Below, piece after piece: positions 13,638 through 24,348 of a DNA stretch of 64,000 nucleotides. Each line of letters starts with the position of its first letter. Position 1 is the stretch's first letter. The notes beneath the pieces were generated by a model. The model was not told the DNA's origin and did no database searches. It was given only the letters and a program-made list of their open reading frames with translations. The position numbers were made by a program, and so were the translations under genes. This stretch comes from Agrostemma githago (taxonomy: Eukaryota > Streptophyta > Magnoliopsida > Caryophyllales > Caryophyllaceae): positions 59,236,987 to 59,300,986 of the forward strand of contig OY288259.1 of NCBI GenBank assembly GCA_958450325.1, given 5' to 3'.

Positions 13638-15572
13638 TTGTTTTATTTAATTATATACGGAGTAATAGTATAATTTATCTCAACAACAACGATTTGAAAT
13701 GGATATATATTCCTCGCAACAGAGATTAATTAGTACTTTTAATACTTATTATTTGGTTCATTCAAATATTCAACCATTTGATGGGTAAGTGTTTAATTTG
13801 TATGTAAACATCCTCGGATGTGAAGGGGGGTGACCGTGATCATAGCCCATGGACACCTATCTTACACACAATAAGTCAAGAAGTGACATGTAATTAGGGA
13901 GCTTGGTCCCTCTGATTAGGGGCACTTTACCCCACTTTTTCTCCTTAATTCTTTATGTTCATCTCTAATCAATGTTTCTGAGCTTGCATTGTCAACTTAT
14001 TAATTAATTCTCATTAATTAATTAGATATGTACTCCATTCAAATTTGTGTCATTCTAAATCTTCCTTTAGCATAAACATGATTTCTATCCGATGGTAATA
14101 TAATTGACAACTTTTATGAAAAGGTAACTCTGTTCTTTTGGAAAAAAAAATGGATTTGATGTGTATTTAATTTGTTGCGGTGGATTTAATTGATGATTTT
14201 GTCGAGTATATATGTGGTTGATTTGGGGTCGTAAAAAAGTACGATGTAGTGATGACGATGCTGGAAAGTGGCTTTGTACGTAGTGCAAGGTAGATACCAC
14301 TATTGAAGTCTTTTACTAACCATGTGATCAAATCGGAGAAATTAGTAAAATTTATTACTTTTGTCATATTTTTTACCGTACAAGATATACATATATTTAT
14401 ATCCACATAATTGAGAATAATAGAGTTTAATAAAGGGTTAGTAATTTATTATACCAGGTATAAAAGTTTAGAAGACATAATTTAGTGTATTATTTATTTT
14501 TTCAAATTTTTTATTAGGGTTATACTCCGTATCTCTTAATAACTTAGTTTAAAATGATATTTAAATAAATTAACAGAAAATAGGATTATATACCTGGTTG
14601 TACAATAGCACTGTATAACCAAGGTAAAGCAGTTGATAAAACTCAAAATCTTACCATCGGTTGTAAATTAACGGAGAGTAAAAATGAAGGAATATTATAA
14701 TTACAGCGGAGTAGTATTATGATAGCAAAAGCAATGACAAAAGCTTGTCGCCTTTGAAACATTTATCTATCTATCTTTTTGTCTCACCAGCACCACTGCG
14801 TCTTACTGTGGACCCCCCACTGTCCCTCTGCCACGTGTTGCCTCTGCCTTTGCAGAATCATGCGTGTCGCATCACTAACGGTCACCTCCATCCTCTAATT
14901 TATTTATTTATTTATTTATTTTCTCTATTCTTTTAAATTGAAATGTTCTGCTTATTCCATCCCGTTTATTTGTTTGCATATTTCTATTTTAAGGTGACTC
15001 AATTTTATTTTATTTTTCACTTTTCTATTTTCTAATACGGAGTATTTTTTGTACGAGTATGTAACACTCGTTTCCCTTCTTAATATCTTGCACATCAGGT
15101 TTAGGGAGAAAATTGAGAATGGTGGAATATGTGGAGAAAAATTAAAGTGAAAAAAAATGGTGTCACAAATAATGAGAATCACAAAAGATGTACAGGGTAC
15201 CAAAATAAAAAATGGAATATCTTAGTAAAGTTTCTTTAAACAGAAATATAGAAGATCTCAATGAAGGGGAGAGATTATGATACTCCACGTACACTTGACT
15301 TCACGTGTCACCCAATAATTGGATATCTCCCGTTCCTTGGTCTTAGTGTTAAAAACAAAAACAAACTAATGATCAGGAGGGAAGTAATAATAATTAATTA
15401 GTACCGTAATTAATTAACTGACCTAAATTTTTGTTAAGATGTGTATATAAGGAGTACATTTTAGTTATAACGTGTCAAATAACCTAAATCGAATGAAAGT
15501 AGCTAGAGTGCATAAACAACGGTAAATAATTAAATCTTATTTGACTTGTTATAATGTTACGATAAATATATA
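13638..15572. other. Intergenic with simple repeats
   Basis: No gene seen. Holds a (TTTA)n run at 14899-14921 and a polypyrimidine patch near 14810-14900. The 14960-15230 segment has loosely inverted ATTCCAT/ATGGAAT ends, perhaps an old MITE. Short open frames here lack homology that I know. Confidence 0.45.
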
Positions 15573-15778
15573 CTCCCTCCGATTTTTTATTATCTTCCCT
15601 ATTTTCTTATTGGGCTGAAATATCATTTATTCCCTATTTTTATTTTGGGTCATCAACATGTGGTCTAGAATCACCCTCACATTTCTCTCTCTTCCTTCTT
15701 TTATTTTGAACCACACATTCCTACACCCTTATTTTCTTCCCAAAAACAAAAGGGAAGATAATAAAAAATCAGAGGAAA
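15573..15778. mobile_element. Stowaway-like MITE, family A copy 1 (206 bp)
   Basis: Ends CTCCCTCCGATTTTTTATTA and the complementary TAATAAAAAATCAGAGG, with TA on both sides. The interior (GGGTCATCAACATGTGGTCT, then CCACACATTC) is the reverse complement of the interior of the element at 20892-21098, so the two are copies of one family in opposite orientation. Non-coding. Confidence 0.8.
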
Positions 15779-15941
15779 TATTTGTTTTAAGAGAGACCAA
15801 CTGAGGATCAATTTAATTAAGACTTTGATAATTACTCCGTACATGATTAACGGCATCATTTGATGTCTTAATCACTCATAATAATGGGGGGTTATGGTTA
15901 TGGTTATGGTACTGCCTATCTTGATATTTGATAGCAGCAGC

Positions 15942-16623
15942 TAGACCTGTCAAAAACTGACCCGACCCGAAAACCCGACCCGAAACCGCCCGGAAAAAAA
16001 TCCGAAAAAACCCGCCCGAAAATGACCGAAACCCGAAAGTGACCCGCCCGATAAAAACCCGAATATATTGGGTCAAAACCCGCCCGAACCCGTTACCCGC
16101 CCGAAAATAGATAAATTAAAAAAATATTGCTATTATACACTAAAGTTTCTCAAAAAAACTAAGAAATTTTTTTTTATTTTCAAAATTTTAAGAAATAATA
16201 TTTATATATATCTTTAAAATCATATTTTTATCACATGATTATTATAATGAAAAAAAAAAAATCAATAAATCAAATCAAAGTTCGTCATATATATTCGTAC
16301 TTCCTATAGAAATAAAATATCAATGTATACTAAAAAATATATTAAATAAAACATGTTTATTCTCACTAATATATTATATTAAATGAGTTCATTAAGAAAA
16401 TTAAGAATAAAATTGTATTTATGATAAAAAAATGTAAAGAAAATTAATGTTTTTAAAGTGCGTTAATAACCCGTATTTGACCCAACCCGACCCGAAACCC
16501 GTATAAACCCGACCCGTATAAAACCCGTATTTTTCAAACCCGAAATACACCCGACCCGTATTTTACCCGAACCCGAAATGACCGAACCCGAAACCCGACC
16601 GCCCGACCCGTTTGACAGGTCTA
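15942..16623. mobile_element. Non-autonomous hAT-like element (682 bp)
   Basis: Terminal inverted repeats TAGACCTGTCAAA and TTTGACAGGTCTA are perfect over 13 bases. They are flanked by a perfect 8-bp duplication GCAGCAGC (15934-15941 and 16624-16631), the size made by hAT transposases. Both subterminal regions are packed with CCCGA/CCCGAA words (15958-16105 and 16470-16615), while the centre is AT-rich. Clustered subterminal motifs are typical of hAT elements, where they act as transposase binding sites. No transposase frame remains. Confidence 0.85.
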
Positions 16624-16871
16624 GCAGCAGCCATTGATTAATTAGCCCCTACTTTGTTGAAAATTATAATTAAATTGAATTGACACCCATTTGAATGTGT
16701 GCTAATCTACTTTGAACTCTTATTCTTCAATATCTTCATCCTTTCATACCCTTCATTTTCGAGTGATTAGCCGATTTCTCGAGTCAGATTAATTTTTGAT
16801 GTTTTTATCAATTACTATACATAAGCTCCGATTTTTTTTGTAATGTTGGAATGTAAATATAAACAAGAAGT

Positions 16872-17076
16872 GGTTAAAACTTGTGATATTAATCCAAGGG
16901 TCTCAGGTTCAAACTCCTACAAGCGCGAACTTGTGGAAGATGTATGATTTGAGACTATGTCTTCTAGGTTTCGAGCATGTCGCCCACGGACGGTTTACCT
17001 AGTGTGCGTCGCCCCCTGAGGGTTTATCCAGAGCGTACCAAAGATAACGGCTGCGGGTTCCCTCGTAAAAAAAAAA
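16872..17076 (+). mobile_element. tRNA-derived SINE (205 bp)
   Basis: Starts with an A-box-like GTGGTTAAAACTTGTG region, has a B-box-like CAGGTTCAAACTCC, then a body ending GCTGCGGGTTCCCTCGT and a poly-A tail of about 12. Direct repeats AAGAAGT flank it (16865-16871 and 17077-17083). A shorter inverted copy is at 13506-13630. Transcription would be by RNA polymerase III; mobility depends on LINE proteins supplied in trans. Confidence 0.75.
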
Positions 17077-17224
17077 AAGAAGTTATTATACCTTAATATG
17101 GAGATAAAGTATAAACTTATTTTCTTAAGTAAAAATGTCGAAATCAAGTTTCAAACAAACCTCGAAAACAATGTGCCACTTAAAACTAATACGGCAAACC
17201 CATTTTAATTTTTTTGGAAATGAG

Positions 17225-17226
<2 letters not shown>

Positions 17227-17267
<41 letters not shown>

Positions 17268-17268
17268 G
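17227..17268. repeat. (TTA)n microsatellite
   Basis: About 14 uninterrupted TTA units in AT-rich intergenic DNA; likely to vary in length between individuals. Confidence 0.95.
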
Positions 17269-17465
17269 ATCTAAAAATCAAAAATGGATACAGTACTTTT
17301 TTATAGGCGCAAAAGCTTAAATTTATCAATCAACCGTCCATTTATCTTAAAAGTGAAAATATGTAGAGTACCCTACTACATACCCTACACTTCTAAAGCA
17401 TAGTACCTGGCCTAAATGTTTTTTGTGCGACTAGTCGACTACGCCTTACATAATCTTCCTTTTAA

Positions 17466-17634
17466 TTACGACGGTTGTACCTGTTTTAATTGTATGACGG
17501 GTCAAATATTTGGAATAAAATAAACTCATTGTATGCCTAGATTGTAGGAAACGTTTTTTTGACAATTCCTTCTTAATTGGATATATTTAATCGTTTTAAT
17601 ATTATGATGGATATGTCAGTCGCAAATAAGACTT
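17466..17634. repeat. Dyad-ended foldback MITE, copy
   Basis: Left end ACGACGGTTGTACCTGTTTT then GACGGGTCAAATATTTGG; right end ATGATGGATATGTCAGTCGC followed by AAATAAGACTTA. This is the family layout of a terminal dyad plus an inner GGGTCAAATA arm. It is diverged and the exact ends are uncertain. Confidence 0.45.
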
Positions 17635-17825
17635 ACTATCTACTCATGTATTATGCGTCCTACAATATGTAAATAGATACTCTTACATTCTAGTGCCCAT
17701 TAAGTAAAATTGAAACTTCACACAGGCTATGTCCACAGATTAATTAATCATACAAGAATAACGTACTTATACTCCCTCCGTCTCGTTCATTATCAAAATT
17801 CAAATTATTCTCTAAACATTACAAG

Positions 17826-18545
17826 TTTAACCTCATACTCCGTATCATTGAATGTCACAGCATTATTTATTCCATTTACTTTTACACATGATCTCTCGCA
17901 TTACACTTTGAGTGTTTGACCATGCGATGTCTAATAACGGATAATCACGAGTCTTCCATATTCAAAGTGTCTAAACTAAAAGTGTCTAAGCCAGCTAGTA
18001 GGTTAACTCGCATGATAAAAAAATTCTAAGTTAATCGGTCTCCCTTATTGCAAGTGGGTACACAATAAAGCTCACATTACAATTAAGCTCACAACTTTAA
18101 TTTATTATAAAGCTCATAAACATATTATACCACTAATTGTAATACAACTGATAGAATCGTTTACATAACGGTTTAAATTCAATTCACGTTCATCGTGTGC
18201 ACACATTTATAACATATTTATATCACGTACCAAAACTTATATTTAATTAATTATTCTCCAAATAAACCCAAGATTCACTCAATATCATTTAATGTTAACG
18301 TTGTCAGTAAAATCTAAATAGTTAAAATACGTTACGATATTAAACAGGCCAGCAGAAAAACGGTTATACTTACAATACTGTGTACGAAATCTTAGTATGT
18401 ACTCCGCGTCTCCGCCTCATTCCATGTATTTCCCAACTTACTTTTGCCCAATTTCTTATCTCTTATACTCTGGTCACAGTTGCCTAATCTTTTCTTAACT
18501 TTGTCAAACCCTTACTTTTTCGTTCATAACTTTTCATTAAATATG
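17826..18545. repeat. Local duplication unit 1
   Basis: Contains, in order, CAGCATTATTTATT, a GTTTGACCATGCGATG segment, GGTCTCCCTTATTGCAAGTG, and a nearly invariant block AATGTTAACGTTGTCAGTAA...ACAGGCCAGCAGAAAAACGG. All of these recur in the same order at 18674-20048, and the last block again at 20269-20650. No gene is evident in the unit. It looks like an uncharacterised repeat duplicated in place. Confidence 0.75.
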
Positions 18546-18673
18546 TTTTCAAACCCTTAACCTCATACACTATCATTTAACGTAACATTGGCGATACAAT
18601 ATCGTAACTACAGTAATTGAGTAACTTTACAATTTAAAGTAGCATACTGAATAGATCATAAATCTGTTGTGTG

Positions 18674-20048
18674 CACAACCTCAATTAATACTCAATCTCA
18701 TTTAACAAGTCATAGCATTATTTATTTCATTTACTTTTACACATTATCTCTTGCATTTAGTGGCGGATCTTGAGTAAAAAAATTAAGGAGGTCGAAAAAA
18801 TATTTCATAAACTATCGGTCCGTAAATTTTTGCCACTCTTTTAAATTTATAATATTGGTATTAAATCACTCTTTTTTAAACTCTAAAAAACAGATAACAT
18901 TGGAATTTTATAAAAAAAATCGATAAAACTCATATATGGAGTAAATTTTTTATTGAGAAATATATAGTACTCTGTACTAATTATTCCGTATGATATTATG
19001 CTGCGGATAAATACTTTAGGGAAATTGATTTACAAATTAAGACTTTAGGGAAACTGATTTACAATGCAAATTAAGAATAAACGGTTTGCATATGGATACA
19101 AAAAATGTTCAACGTGGGATTCAAACTTGGGTCTTTAAGTTTTGTACAAAAGTTCCCCAACAAGTGTGACAAACTAAACAAATGATACATAAACTAAGTA
19201 ACTTATTTTTATTTTAAACCAGTACTTAGGCCGAATCTAATACAAGCTTCGTCGTTGGGCTGGGGAGCCGAGCCCTGCCCAGCCCAACAGAGATCCACCC
19301 ATGTTGCATTTGCATTACACTTACTTTGAGTCTTTGACCATTGCGATGCATGTTTAATAATGGATAATCGCAAGTCTCCCATATTGCAAGTGTCTCGAGT
19401 CTCAACTAAAAGTGTCTAAGCTAGCTAGTGAGTTAACTCGCATGATAAGAATTTTTCAAAGCTAATCAGTCTCCCTTATTGCAAGTGGGTACACAATAAA
19501 TCTGATCACATTACAACTAATTAAGCTCAACAACTTTATTATAAAGCTCATAAACATATTGTACCTCTAATTGTAATACAACTAATGGAATCATCTACAT
19601 AACGGTTTAATTTCAATTCACGCGCATCGCGTGCACACATTTATAACATATTTATACCTTGTACCCAAACTTATATATAATTAATTATTTTCCAGATAAA
19701 CCCAAGATTCACTCAATATCATTTAATGTTAACGTTGTCAGTAAAATCTAAATAGTTAAAATACGTTACGATATTAAACAGGCCAGCAGAAAAACGGTTA
19801 TACTTACAATACTGTGTACGCAATCTTAGTATGTATGTACTCCGCATCTCCGCCTCATTCCATGTCTTTCCAACTTACTTTTATCCCATTTATTATCTCT
19901 TATACGTCACAGTTGCCTAATCTTTTCTTAACTTTGTCAAACCCTTATTTTTTCATTCATAGCTTTTCATTAGATAGGCTTTCTACTTTATTTATGCGTT
20001 TGTTTAGTTCATTAATTAGTCATTCTTTCATCCACTTTTCTCGACTTA
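18674..20048. repeat. Local duplication unit 2, with an insertion
   Basis: Same order of landmarks as unit 1, about 85-90% alike by eye, but interrupted by a 545-bp hAT-like insertion (18759-19303). Without that insertion the unit is close to the length of unit 1. Its distal part is closer to unit 3 than to unit 1 (shared TAGATAGG, TTTCTACTTTATTTAT), which implies at least two duplication rounds. Confidence 0.7.
18759..19303. mobile_element. hAT-like insertion inside duplication unit 2
   Basis: Begins AGTGGCGGATCT and ends AGATCCACCCATG (imperfect inverted ends). It is flanked by TTGCATTT at 18751-18758 and 19304-19311, an 8-bp direct repeat. The corresponding point in unit 1 (near 17894) lacks the element and so acts as a paralogous empty site. 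GTGGCGGA-type ends are common in plant hAT elements. No transposase frame is intact. Confidence 0.6.
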
Positions 20049-20268
20049 GCTAAGAATTAGGATCGAAACAACGAGGAATCATGTTGCTCAACCCTCTATT
20101 AAACTACAATAACTCGTGCGCTTGCACTGAAAATACAAAGTTGTACATACTCACATTTTTCGTAGTGTTATCATATATTGTATTTTGTAAAGGTACCATG
20201 TAAAATTGAAAATTTCATGCAAATAATGTGCCCAAACTAATAATAGCACGAAAATACCCTATACCGAA
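20049..20268. repeat. Duplication module B, copy 1 (empty MITE site)
   Basis: Contains ACTCGTGCGCTTGCAC, a short hairpin-forming word, then TACAAAGTTGTACATACTCA and ends in CCGAAACTCATAATTATTTT. The same module recurs at 20651-20891. In that second copy a MITE sits exactly at the TA of the last word. Confidence 0.7.
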
Positions 20269-20650
20269 ACTCATAATTATTTTCCAAATAAACCAAGATC
20301 CACTCAATATCATTTAATGTTAACGTTGTCAATAAAATCTAAATAGTTAAAATACGTTACGATATTAAACATGCCAGCAGAAAAACGGTTATACTTACAA
20401 TACTGTGTACAGAATCTTAGTATGTACTCCGCATCTCCGCCTCATTCCATGTCTTTCTCAGCTTACTTTTATCTCATTTCTTATCTCTTATACTCTTGTC
20501 ACAGTTACCTGATCTTTTCTTAATTTTGTCAAACCCTTACTTTTTCGTTCATAGCTTTTCATTAGATAGGTTTTCTACTTTATTTATATGTTTATTTATT
20601 GTTTAGTTCATTATTAGTGATTATATCATCCACTTTTTCTCGACTTATCT
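20269..20650. repeat. Local duplication unit 3 (distal part only)
   Basis: Carries the conserved block AATGTTAACGTTGTC through GAAAAACGGTTATACTTACA and the downstream TCTTATACTCTTGTCACAG region of units 1 and 2, but not their proximal half. With module B it forms a tandem repeat of about 0.6 kb (19680-20268 and 20269-20891). Confidence 0.75.
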
Positions 20651-21150
20651 AAGAATTAGGATTGAAACAACTAGGAATGCAATGTTGCTCTCCGTGGAAT
20701 CAACCCTCTATTAAACTACAACTAAGAATTAACTCGTGCGCTTGCACGGCAAATACAAAGTTGTACACACTCACATTTTTGCATAGTGTTATCATATTGT
20801 AATTTGTAAAGGTATCATGTAAAACTGAAAATTTCACGCACAGAATGTGCCCAAACTAATAGCACGAAAATACCTTATACCGAAACTTATACTCCCTCCG
20901 ATTTTTATCTATCTTCCCATATGGTTTTGGGGAAGAAAATAAGAGTATAGAAATGTGTGGTTCAAAATAAAAGAAGAAAGAGAGAGAAATGTAAGGGTGA
21001 TTCTAGACCACACGTTGATGGCCCAAAATAGAAATAGGGAAGAAAGAGTGTTTCAGTCCAATAAAAAAATAGGGAAGATAGATAAAAATCGGAGAGAGTA
21101 ATTATTTTCCAAATAGACACAACATAAATCCAATATCATTACTTGCTTCT
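20651..21150. repeat. Duplication module B, copy 2, split by a MITE
   Basis: Module B again (20651-20891). It is then interrupted by a Stowaway-like MITE and resumes at 21099 with TAATTATTTTCCAAATA, the beginning of a further truncated unit that fades out by about 21150. Confidence 0.7.
20892..21098. mobile_element. Stowaway-like MITE, family A copy 2 (207 bp)
   Basis: Ends CTCCCTCCGATTTTTATCTA and TAGATAAAAATCGGAGAGAG, with TA on each side. The neighbouring module B copy at 20049-20268 has the undisturbed site CGAAACTCATAATTATTTT, so insertion at TA after the duplication is directly visible. Same family as 15573-15778, opposite orientation. Confidence 0.9.
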
Positions 21151-21868
21151 CATTAAATCGTTTATATTACAACTTGCGTGTGCTAATTAAGAGAAAAATA
21201 AAAAAAAAAGATTTAAAATGTTTAGTGCGTAAATTTAGTAAACCACCTCATCTGACTCTTACTCTATTCATAGGTTTTAGGTGCAATCTTTTTTGTAAGT
21301 AATTTGGTCTAAGAGATCAATTAATAAAGATGATTCCTTACATCATGCATCTTCTTTTTGTGAAATTGTCATCAAATTTGTATTGTAATCGTATCGAACC
21401 CTATTAAATAGGCACAAGATCAACCCATTTAAGAGTTCACTAGCTAACTAATGTCTAGAAGAGACGGTATGGCTCGATCAAAGCTTGACTTGTGCGGAAA
21501 AATCCGTAAGAAGAAGTCGTATTAATCTTAATTATATATATAAATTTTTCATCCAACGAGATGTTCTTATTGATTTGCCTAATACTCCCCCCGACCTTCT
21601 TTTATATCTTCCACAATGGTTTTGGGAAGAAAATTAATTAGAGCGTAATATGTGGATGAAAATGAAAGTGAGAGAAGAAAGTGAAGTCACAAATAATAAC
21701 AATCACAAAAAATGTACTCCGTACTAAAAAGAAAGTGAAAGATTATAGAAAAGTTATCAAAATAGAAAATGTGGAAGATTATAGAAAAGATAAGGGAGTA
21801 CTTTTTTACATCATATTTTTGGATTCCAAATTATTAAAAAAAATCGATGTAAAACAAAAATTTAATAG

Positions 21869-21945
<77 letters not shown>

Positions 21946-22175
21946 CGCTCGAATTAAGCTTGAACTCTACACTTGAAGTCACATTTTAGCTCGTGAACTA
22001 AAATTTTTCAAGCTCAAAAACGGTTAGCGGTGGCCATTGAATAAGTCCATCGGTTTGAGTTTGAATTTTGCTTAACTAGCGCAAGTCGAAGAACTCATAC
22101 GCGACTCGACTCACTAATCTAGACCAACTTGACGCTTATCCGACCTGTAACCAGGTCTATTTACCATATTTTATA
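21151..22175. other. Intergenic; MITE and (TA)n
   Basis: No gene. Contains a Stowaway-like element at 21585-21798 (CTCCCCCCGACC ... AAGGGAG between TA dinucleotides) and a (TA)n run at 21870-21942. The open frame crossing the TA run is an artefact of the repeat. Confidence 0.6.
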
Positions 22176-22583
22176 CTCTCTCCGTTTCATTGATATCTTC
22201 TACCTTTCTTTTTTTCAACAATTTCTTTGAATTTTTTCACTTTTTTTTTTCCATCACACCTCTCTCTTACATAGTGACCCACTTAATTTACTCCCTCTTT
22301 ATATTTATACTTTCTCCGAGTTCCTATGATCTTCCTTTTTTCATTTTCAAATTGAGTTTGACCTTTTTTCCTCTTTCATTTTTACGCTATCAATAAGTGG
22401 TTCGCATTTATCCTCTCAGTTCTCTCTCTTCCTCCTTTTTCGAGTCACTCTTTTTTATTCCTTGTTTTTCACCCAAAAAAAGGGAAGAACATAGAAACTC
22501 AAAAAAAAAAAAAAAAAAGAAAAAAAGAAAAAAAAAGTATATTTTACTCCATATCAAAAAATCAATGAAACAGTGGGAGTGAG
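22176..22583. mobile_element. Nested pair of Stowaway-like MITEs
   Basis: Outer ends CTCTCTCCGTTTCATTGATA and CAATGAAACAGTGGGAGTGAG, TA on both sides. Inside, at about 22310-22536, a second inverted pair (TTCTCCGAGTTCCTATGATC and GAACATAGAAACTCAAAA) marks another element of the same style. A purine run near 22501-22536 has probably grown by slippage and hides the inner right end. Confidence 0.55.
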
Positions 22584-22892
22584 TACTCACTATTATAAAA
22601 AGTAGTCCCATGTAAGACCAAAAGAATAGTATGGGAGAATATTTTTTAGAGATTCACGATTGGAGGGTGGTGATCACCTCACACTACAAATAAAGGACCC
22701 CACACCCCCTACCCCAATGCGGATCTCCTGTCCAATTTTGTGTCCCATTTTATGTGCCGCACCATACACTAGATGACACATAAACTACTTATGATATTTA
22801 TTACATATTTAATTTAATCAATAGGCAAGGTGTCATCAAGTGTATGGTGTGACACACGAATGAGACACGTAAATGGGACAGGAAATCCCCTC

Positions 22893-22928
22893 CTCCTACC
22901 CCTACCCCTACCCTACCCTACCCTACCC
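22893..22928 (+). repeat. CCCTA-rich tract next to the NAC promoter
   Basis: Imperfect tandem CCCTACC/CCCTA units directly upstream of the likely TATA box of the NAC gene. It resembles a degenerate telomere-type repeat but lacks the plant CCCTAAA unit, so it is best called a pyrimidine-rich simple repeat. Confidence 0.7.
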
Positions 22929-22942
22929 ATCTCATGTCATGC

Positions 22943-22949
22943 ATATAAA
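22943..22949 (+). promoter_or_regulatory. Probable TATA box of the NAC gene
   Basis: TATAAAA within GCATATAAAACTAC, about 160 bases before the chosen start codon. Transcription would start near 22975 and leave a leader of about 125 bases rich in C and A. No competing TATA word is better placed. Confidence 0.55.
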
Positions 22950-23101
22950 ACTACTTCATCATTTACTCCCTCTGTCTTCCTCCATCACTACCCCCTCCCC
23001 CAAAAAAAAATACCATTCACACTTCAAAAAAAAAAACAGAGACCTCAACCCAAAAAAAAAACCTAAAAAATAAAAAATTATTTTTGAGTACATATATATA
23101 T

Positions 23102-24304
23102 ATGGAGAGCACAGACTCATCAGCTGCGGCCGCAGCGGCCGCAGCAGTGGCGGCTGGTGGTGGTGGTGGTGGTGGTGGGCAGCCACCGGCGCAGCATCCA
23201 CAGCCGCACCTGCCGCCAGGGTTTCGGTTTCACCCAACGGACGAAGAGCTGGTGGTTCACTACCTTAAGAGGAAAGCGCAGTCTGTTCCTTTACCTGTGG
23301 CCATCATCGCTGAGGTTGACTTATACAAGTTTGACCCTTGGGAACTTCCTGGTGATTATATTCTTTTTTTCTTTTCTTTTTAATTAAGTATTTATTTAGT
23401 TATTTGTAAAAGTAAAAAAAAAAAAAAAGAATTACTATAACCTGATCCTTGAATTTTTTTTTTTTTTAATCATATGGGTAATCGATATTACAAGATTGTA
23501 TTAAAAATTTTGGTGTCAATTTTTATATTTTTTTAATATTCGAGATAATAAAGTGATAATGATTTGAGGTTAATTAATAAAGTGATAATTAACCACTGAA
23601 AATTGTTTTTTTTTTCTTTCTCTTAATTTGTATAAATTATTTTCACTCGAAAATTTAAATAATTTATATAAGTATCAATTCATGCGATAAACAAACAATT
23701 ATTCTTTCTAAATAATTTTTCTAAGTAAACAATAATTCATGCCCTTTTGATAAAGAGAGTCTAAATATATTAATAGAATATAAATAAGTCTCAACCATGT
23801 GACTGATTATTATTTTGATTTTGATTTGGTGCAGCCAAGGCAGTATTTGGTGAGCAAGAGTGGTACTTCTTCAGTCCAAGGGATCGCAAGTACCCGAACG
23901 GGGCACGTCCAAACAGGGCAGCCACGTCCGGGTACTGGAAAGCGACAGGGACGGATAAACCGATCATAAGTAGCGCCGGAAAACAAAAAGTAGGGGTGAA
24001 AAAGGCGTTGGTTTTTTACGGTGGAAAACCTCCGAGAGGTGTTAAAACAAGTTGGATCATGCATGAATATCGTTTAGCTGATAATAAGCCCAATAACAAG
24101 CCTCCTGGTTATGATCACTCCCATAACAAAAAGGGCTCCCTAAGGGTAATTTTATTTTTTATATTTTTATTTTTTTTTTCTTTTATGGGTGTATTGAAAG
24201 GTGCTTCTAACTATAAAAAATATTTTGGTATAGAAATTCATATTACTTTTCTTGTTATGATTAAAGGTAATGCATGCTATTCATATCATACATCACCTTC
24301 ATGA

Positions 24305-24348
<44 letters not shown>

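Noticed and set aside
20049..20891. Helitron-like hairpin (CGTGCGCTTGCACG) in module B
   Set aside because: A hairpin and TCTATTA words alone are too weak; no CTAG-type 3' end or A|T target was established.
21681..21989. Frame of 102 codons with an Ile-Tyr repeat
   Set aside because: Created by the (TA)n microsatellite and a neighbouring MITE.
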